DNA from: Mugil cephalus
Lineage: Eukaryota; Chordata; Actinopteri; Mugiliformes; Mugilidae
Direction of reading: 5' to 3'
DNA: 64,000 bases
Assembly (NCBI RefSeq): GCF_022458985.1
Contig: NC_061789.1
Location: forward strand, 8,784,357-8,848,356
Numbering within the stretch: the first letter of the stretch is position 1; the number at the start of each line of letters is the position of its first letter. The notes under the pieces are model-generated. The model was not told where the DNA came from, ran no database searches, and worked only from the letters and a program-made list of their open reading frames with translations. Of the stretch, positions 54,621 to 64,000 are shown piece after piece. The position numbers and the translations under genes were made by a program.

Positions 54621-56607
54621 ATGGCAGCCAAGAGAACCAACGCCATGAACCAAACACCAAACAGTCCACAGGAACCAACTACAGTGGACGTGATTCACCA
54701 TGTTGTGAATTCCTACATTGGGATGATTGACCCCAGGCAGTGGGCTTTTTTGCTCACAGGAGTCCCTGATGGCAAGACCAGGTACTTCACTTATTTTTAT
54801 AAGTCTTGTAAATATTGTGTATGTAGTATTGTGTTTCCCTGTTATGTAGTATGTATGGTGTCGAGTGCCTGTTCATTTCCCAGTTTGGGATGAGTAAAGT
54901 ATCTATCTGTCTATCTATCTAGATACATCCTGGTAGAGCTGCTTATTGACTTGGTGGAGCTCATTAACCAATCATCGCTGTCAGAGGAGAAGAGGAGAGG
55001 AGCTAAACCCTGGGAGTTCCTGTCATCCGGTTTGGGGGAGACAATACCCCAAACCTTTCCTCAAATTCTGGTGGTTCCAGACGAGGTTTTCCACGAGATC
55101 TTGGACTCCCTGAGGAGCATCCTCATCAGAGTAGCGACAGCAGCATATGTGAAGTGCATGCACTTTGTCCGCACTCCCCCTGCGACACCATGTGGACAGT
55201 ACAACACTGCCCTCAAAGCACTGTTTGAGGAAATGGTTGATCGCATCATTGAAAAGCTGTGCAGTGAGAAGAAGAGACTGATGTCCAAGCATCAACGTCT
55301 CCACCTGGGACTCGTGGCCACTTCCAAACCAACACTCCCTAAAGAAGAAGATCTGGAGTCAAACAAACCTGGAGTCTGCAACAAGTAGGACAAAAGTTTT
55401 ATATATTATATTATATATTTTTTGTCTTCATATTTGAAATAAACAGCAAACTTCATTTTTTTCTTCTTCTACAAAGTGACATCCCAGAGAGTTTGGAAAT
55501 GACGCCTGAGCCACTTCCCAAAAAGTCTCCTCCTGTGACAGCACAGACGCCCGACGTGACAGACGTCGGCCCTGAGGACACCTCTGTGCCTCCGGACACA
55601 GCTTCAGTGTCCACCTCTGAAACTGAGGACACCTCTGTGCCTCCGGACACAGCTTCAGTGTCCACCTCTGAACCTGAGGACACCTCTGTGAAAGCACAGA
55701 CGCCCGACGTGACAGATGTCACCCCTGAGGACACCTCTGTGCCTCCGGACACAGCTTCAGTGTCCACCTCTGAATCTGAGGACACCTCTGTGCCAGCACA
55801 GATGCCTGACGTGACAGACGTCACCCCTGAGGACACCTCTGTGCCTCGGGACACAGCTTCAGTGTCCACCTCTGAACCTGAGGACACCTCTGTGACAGCA
55901 CAGACGCCCGACGTGACAGACGTCACCCCTGAGGACACCTCTGTGCCTCCGGACACAGCTTCAGTGTCCACTTCTGAACCTGAGGACAAGCAGGACGTGA
56001 GAGCGGAGGAAAAATCCTTCGTGAGCGGTGCAGCGGAGAAGCTCATTTCACGTGCTCTCAAAAAGTCAAAGGTGACCTCCGCTACAGACTCTCTTGATGA
56101 CATCCACCAGCAGATATTCACCAAACTCTGGGAGGGTGTCGAGAGTGAAGGTCTTCACATCAACCAGGACCAGATGAAGAACATAGACAAGGCCGTATTC
56201 AAAGACGTCTGCAAGACTCTCCACTGCTCGAAGTCATCTCTGTGGACTCTCATGGTCTTAGAGGATCCACCGGTAGAAGACGTTGTCTTGTCTTCTTTTA
56301 AAAACCAGGTGTGTGCTCCCTGGCGTATGATTGTGAGTGAGTGAGTGTTGGTGATGGTCGGAGAGGCTGTAGGCACATGTTGGCAGTTTAGTTCACCACC
56401 ACCAGGGTGTGACAGTGTGAGCGAATGAATAATGCATTCAATGTAAAGCGACTTTGAGTGTATATGATAAAGTGCTATATAAAACCAATGCATTATTATT
56501 ATTGTTATTATTAGATTAAGAGACAATCCCAGGAACCTGGGACCATCAAGAAGTTCTTCAGATCAATAGGCAGAGCTTTCTGCAGGCCCACAGTACTGGT
56601 GTCCTAA
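54621..56607 (+). CDS. Gene X copy 3: unrecognised protein, 515 residues
   Basis: Exons: 54621-54781, 54923-55384, 55477-56308, 56515-56607, all phases consistent. It is the shortest complete copy, with eight minisatellite units. Exon 1 has Ala to Val (LLTGVPDG), and the first codon of exon 4 is ATT (Ile) where copies 1 and 2 have ATG (Met). The exon 2 protein is unchanged. Its minisatellite layout matches that of copy 4 over the part of copy 4 that is visible. Confidence 0.72.
55574..55981 (+). repeat. Coding 51-bp minisatellite, 8 units (gene X copy 3)
   Basis: Eight 17-residue units. Relative to copy 1, three consecutive units near the 5' side are absent. Confidence 0.95.
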
Positions 56608-58349
56608 AGCTCAACATCTACATCATCATCGGTAAATATTTTTTGTACATATTTACTGTTATACATTTTATTTTGTGCGAGTGTCCATCTATCATTTCTA
56701 TAGTTTTACCTATTTTTGTATTAAATCTTATCTCATCTTTCTAGACGAATCCACCTCAGAGCTCAACCAGGAAGTTACCAACTTCCCCTCCCCTTCCCTT
56801 CCACTGATTGCTGCTTGTCAGAGAGCAGTGGAGGGGTTGGTCTCTTCCATCTGGGGACACCTCCTCTTCCGCTAGTTGCTGCTGGTCAGAGAGCAACGGA
56901 GGAGGGGGTCACCTAGATGTGGGGACACTTCCTGTGCCTGCCTGCAGGATTTGAGCTCGTATCGTCGTCTTGATGGACACCAGTACCACCTGACACCTAG
57001 AGGGCCAGGGATCCATTCCCTGCACCACCTGTTCTGCTGCTGCTGCTGAGGACGTCTCTTTATCTGCTAACTATTAGCAAAATTAAAAAAAAAAAAAAAA
57101 AAAAAAAATCTGTTTGCATTTCTCTTTATGTCAACAAGTTAAATAAAACTGAAAAAAAGTGGTCAGATTAGAGGAATGTTACCAGCATCACTGAAGACGA
57201 CATACATAAAATGTCATTGCTGATATGCTTTCAACCAATCCTGACATTAACACGGTTGAAGGAGTTAGGGCTGAGCAGACGGGGCAAGGACTAAATTGCA
57301 CAGGTTTTCCCAATTCATCTTAGCAAGATGACGAGGGGACAAGTTATAACTTACACCAGAGGTCTTCAACGTTTTTCAGGCCAGGGACCCCCAAACTGAT
57401 GGAGACATTAAGCAGTATAAATAGTATATGTATTCTACATTAAACTTGGTCTAGTGCTATTTATAAATAAACATCATTAAAATTATTATCATTTTGCATT
57501 CAATATTAAGCTATTCAAGTAATACACAGGTCCAAATATTATTTTTTTGTTTCAAACTTGTGCAAAGTAGAGTGGCCGTGCCAGAAAATTGTAGGGGAAT
57601 TTTTTTTTTTTAAATGTATAAAAAATGTCAAAGTTTTTGCCCTTACGGTCGGTCACAACATCAAAATGTAAAATCTAATATTTCACCAGGCATACATGAA
57701 GTCAATGGCACCAAAATGAATAAAAATGACTAAGCCCAGTTTAGTATAAAACACACTTTTATACAAAATATATATATATTTACTTGTAGTTTGCAGATAT
57801 TTGGCCTAAAAGACATTGGAGACTTCTGTTTGAGACTCAGTTATTTCAGGTTTTCATTATTCATCTATGGGTATGAAGCCCCTACACATGACTAGCGACA
57901 TATAGTCAGGACATAACAAAGGATAGGAGCCCCCTGGTTGGAGGTGAGCAGACCAATCAGAAGACAAGCAAAGGGTCAGTAACAAATAAACTAGCTGGAT
58001 TTTGACCTCAAGATTTAAACATTACACAGCACTATCTTTCTATATGCAGCCAGTCCTTCTGTCCTTAATGAATACATCAATAGTTTAATCAGCAGACTCT
58101 TAACTATCTAATAACATGGCAACAATATAAACACACAGGATATTAAGGCCCGGTTGGTCCAGAGTCATAACCCTGGTCTTTTATCTTGAGTAAACTGTGC
58201 TCCCCACATAAGTTCTGATGAAGTGGAAGAGGCTCGATGGCCGATGAAGCCTCTAAGTGCGTTAATGATTACAGCGGCCCTGCGTTTCAGAGTTCTCCCC
58301 TAGAAGCCTCAGTGTGTCCGAGTCTGAGTCTGAGTGTGAGTGGACAGCC

Positions 58350-60314
<1,965 letters not shown>

Positions 60315-62498
60315 ACGCTACACTGCTTCATGTCTTTGGTCCAGCGAAGGCTTGGAGATCCACCAGAGTCCAGCAGGACTGGGGTGTCGGAACAGCAGCA
60401 CTGCGCCACACTAGGGGGAGGAAAATGGGAAGCGGATGCTTAGTCCGCCTTCCCAAACCCCTGGGCTCCCAAACTGGGGCAGCGACCTCGTAGCATCGCT
60501 GCAACCACACTCCCCCCAACCATCGGCGATCGGGCTAACATAATGCTTCGGGGGCCTGCAGAGCCGCCTTCCTTTTGGGGATTTGAGTGGGCAAAGCGGC
60601 GCCGGGACGGGGAGGGGGGAAGGAGGGCGAAGGCCTCTTCACCCTCGACTTGGAAAATATCTTCCCCCCTCACCTGCATAGCTCACTATCAAGTTGTACC
60701 CATAAACATCACTCATCATCCTGTTGTGCCCATCAAACTCCACCTGAGGGCAGGATGAAGCAGGAAGTGAGCTGTGTACCTGAAGCACACAGCTGATGCA
60801 CCGTGGGTGGGACTTTACCTGGGTTAAAGCTCAGATGGAGGGGGCGTTTACATGGCCACATTTGTTTTTCTCTAATCTTTTCCTCGACGGCGTTGTGATT
60901 CTGATTGGCCAGTGGGAGACACGGTTGGGCAGGAGTGATGGAAACAAAGATTCCACCGGATTCTTTGGGCTACATGGACATCCACCTGAAACCTGAAATG
61001 AAAGTGGGGAATAATAAAAAACTGTGCTTTGATTGGCGCACAGTAAAAGACGTTGACATGTCTCTGAAGTCTTGTCAAAATTTCACAGAATAAAAAAGAT
61101 TGTTGAGCAGAGTTGTTTTCTCAGGAAGGTTCCTTGTGATTTTTGTGGATAAAAGCCGAGACATCCTGTCATGTGACATAGTTTTGGACGGCTCATTTTT
61201 GTGAGCGCGGAGCGAACGCAGTTTGAAGGGAGAGACCTCTATTTGATTGTTTTTCTTCGGTGTGGATCTTTAGTCTGTGCTGTGCTGTGTAACTATCTGT
61301 AGGAGTAGATTTCCGCCTCTTTTGACTTGCCTGTCAGAAACTGTTACCTGCATCATTCACGCCTCAACCCTACTGCTTGCATTTTATGAACCTTGATCTT
61401 CTAGTTTTACATTTTTATTGAGAGAAATTATGTTTTTGGTGATGGTGAAACATGTTAATTCTTAAAGCTTTTATTGGATTTTGTTGGATGTCAAATAAAC
61501 ATGGAACTGAGAAGCGTTGAGCGTTTGCTTTTATTTAACCGCTCCAGTTAAAACTGAACACTCTTTTGCTACTCGTAAATGTTTATGGGCATCTGTGAAG
61601 TCGTCTTTTTCATATTGCTGCAGTGACGTGCAGTGGACTAATGAAGTTAGTTTTTACGGGGCCCCCAAAAAAAGTGACAGTATTCCTATGAATAAGTTTT
61701 GGCAGAAGGTGGTAAAAGGTAAAAAGCTGTATATTATTTTCTCTAAATTATTTTCAGTGCATAAGACAAAAATCGTGAATTAATTCAACTTAATGTATGT
61801 TTAAGTTAGTACCATACACATTTATTTATTTATGTATATAATGTGTTATAAATATACACTATGATCATTCTGCATTCAATATTAAGCTATGCAAATAATA
61901 CACAGGTTCAATTTTTTTTTATTATTTCTATTTTTTGTTCAAGTGACAAAGTGTTTCATTTTGGCCTCGCCAGTTGACTGATGGGAGTTTTTGCGACCCC
62001 CTGCAGTACCTCCGCAGACCACCTAGGGGTCACAATAGACCTAAGATCTATCGAAACAAATCCATGCAACTATTCTTTGAACAATGGCCAGAAAAAGACA
62101 GTTGAACTAGCAAGCAAGCTACGTAGCAATTCAGCTGGACTGTCAATAACAAGTTAAATCAAATCCAGCATCAGTGCACTATACGTTATTATGGCGTTCT
62201 GGTGTAGCCTTTCATACAGTTCTCAATCATTATCAGTGGTTGAATATATTGACAACTGGACTATACAAATAAAATAGTTCCTGTTAGCAATGCAGAACAA
62301 AAGAAATTCACTTTATTATGACATGAGTGTTTCTAATTCCTGAAAATCAGCACAGTGGTGGGAGCATCATGTTGAGGGGAAGCTTCTCAGCAGCAAAGCC
62401 TTGATGGCTAAGAGTAAAGCATTTATTTATTTATTTTATACACACTGTAGATAGGTATATCTCAGGATAGAATGGAGTGAAGTCCTCCTGGCCCTCAC

Positions 62499-62609
62499 TG
62501 ATGATGTCACATTCCGTTAGTCCCCCACTGATGATGTCACAGTCCATTAGTGAGTCCCTGATGATGTCACAGTCCTGTGGTACCTGAGCATTCCGGAGGG
62601 GTATAAATA
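62499..62609 (+). promoter_or_regulatory. Gene X promoter, copy 4
   Basis: TGATGATGTCACA at 62499, 62529 and 62559 and TATAAATA at 62602-62609, with the same 30-bp spacing. Confidence 0.7.
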
Positions 62610-62713
62610 GCTCACGGAATCATTTCATCTTCAGTTCGTATTCATTACACTGACAAGTCGTGATTACAAGCCCTTTTTTCGAAAAGACTTTTTTCAAAAC
62701 GCAAGTTTGAGTG

Positions 62714-64000
62714 ATGGCAGCCAAGAGAACCAACGCCATGAACCAAACACCAAACAGTCCACAGGAACCAACTACAGTGGACGTGATTCACCATGTTGTG
62801 AATTCCTACATTGGGATGATTGACCCCAGGCAGTGGGCTTTTTTGCTCACAGGAGCCCCTGATGGCAAGACCAGGTACTTCACTTATTTTTATAAGTCTT
62901 GTAAATATTGTGTATGTAGTATTGTGTTTCCCTGTTATGTAGTATGTATGGTGTCGAGTGCCTGTTCATTTCCCAGTTTGGGATGAGTAAAGTATCTATC
63001 TGTCTATCTATCTAGATACATCCTGGTAGAGCTGCTTATTGACTTGGTGGAGCTCATTAACCAATCATCGCTGTCAGAGGAGAAGAGGAGAGGAGCTAAA
63101 CCCTGGGAGTTCCTGTCATCCGGTTTGGGGGAGACAATACCCCAAACCTTTCCTCAAATTCTGGTGGTTCCAGACGAGGTTTTCCACGAGATCTTGGACT
63201 CCCTGAGGAGCATCCTCATCAGAGTAGCGACAGCAGCATATGTGAAGTGCATGCACTTTGTCCGCACTCCCCCTGCGACACCATGTGGACAGTACAACAC
63301 TGCCCTCAAAGCACTGTTTGAGGAAATGGTTGATCGCATCATTGAAAAGCTGTGCAGTGAGAAGAAGAGACTGATGTCCAAGCATCAACGTCTCCACCTG
63401 GGACTCGTGGCCACTTCCAAACCAACACTCCCTAAAGAAGAAGATCTGGAGTCAAACAAACCTGGAGTCTGCAACAAGTAGGACAAAAGTTTTATATATT
63501 ATATTATATATTTTTTGTCTTCATATTTGAAATAAACATCAAACTTCTTTTTCTTCTTCTTCAAAGTGACATCCCAGAGAGTTTGGAAATGACGCCTGAG
63601 CCACTTCCCAAAAAGTCTCCTCCTGTGACAGCACAGACGCCCGACGTGACAGACGTCGGCCCTGAGGACACCTCTGTGCCTCCGGACACAGCTTCAGTGT
63701 CCACCTCTGAACCTGAGGACACCTCTGTGCCTCCGGACACAGCTTCAGTGTCCACCTATGAACCTGAGGACACCTCTGTGAAAGCACAGACGCCCGACGT
63801 GACAGATGTCACCCCTGAGGACACCTCTGTGCCTCCGGACACAGCTTCAGTGTCCACCTCTGAATCTGAGGACACCTCTGTGCCAGCACAGACGCCTGAC
63901 GTGACAGACGTCACCCCTGAGGACACCTCTGTGCCTCGGGACACAGCTTCAGTGTCCACCTCTGAACCTGAGGACACCTCTGTGACAGCACAGACGCCCG
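62714..64000 (+). CDS. Gene X copy 4, 3' end beyond the window
   Basis: Exons: 62714-62874, 63016-63477 and 63567 onward; the window ends inside the exon 3 minisatellite. The visible part is open. Exon 2 encodes the same protein as the other copies. The minisatellite (from 63664) follows the unit order of copy 3, with one Ser to Tyr change (VSTYEP). Confidence 0.7.

Overview
The window is nuclear DNA of a ray-finned fish. A large vertebrate gene with about 64 short GT-AG exons lies next to dispersed repeats typical of teleost genomes (hAT-like and piggyBac-like MITEs, repeat tails ending in ATT or TATC runs, CA/GT microsatellites). Species is not determinable by eye.

Positions 1-7450 hold no gene I can support: microsatellites, repeat fragments and unassigned sequence. 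Positions 7474-35948 carry a complete SMG1 gene on the + strand, the PI3K-related kinase of nonsense-mediated mRNA decay. I placed 64 coding exons. All junctions are GT-AG, all phases agree, and the summed length is 10953 nt (3650 residues plus stop), close to the 3661 residues of human SMG1. A six-codon upstream ORF overlaps the SMG1 start codon by one base.

From about 35283 to the window end the DNA is a head-to-tail tandem array of a roughly 8.1-kb unit (8126, 8100 and 8140 bp, then a fourth, incomplete unit). Each unit runs from SMG1 intron 61 through SMG1 exons 62-64 and the 3'UTR, then a four-exon gene that I do not recognise ('gene X'), then the first two exons and the start of exon 3 of a glycolate oxidase gene (HAO1-type). 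Unit 1 supplies the genuine SMG1 3' end. Units 2-4 repeat it. An intact HAO1 gene is expected beyond the last unit, outside the window.

At each unit junction the broken HAO1 exon 3 abuts the SMG1 tail. In two of the three junctions the reading frame runs open from HAO1 exon 3 through the junction into SMG1 exon 62. At all three, HAO1 exon 2 can also splice in phase straight to SMG1 exon 62. The array therefore encodes up to three complete HAO1-SMG1 chimeric genes (about 251, 216 and 251 residues), each with the HAO1 5' region, the glycolate-oxidase N-terminus, the SMG1 FATC tail and the SMG1 poly(A) signal. Gene X is present in full three times and partly a fourth time. All copies are open; they differ mainly by whole 51-bp units of a coding minisatellite, and their exon-2 protein is identical in all four. 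Gene X has a TATA promoter with three TGATGATGTCACA motifs spaced exactly 30 bp apart.
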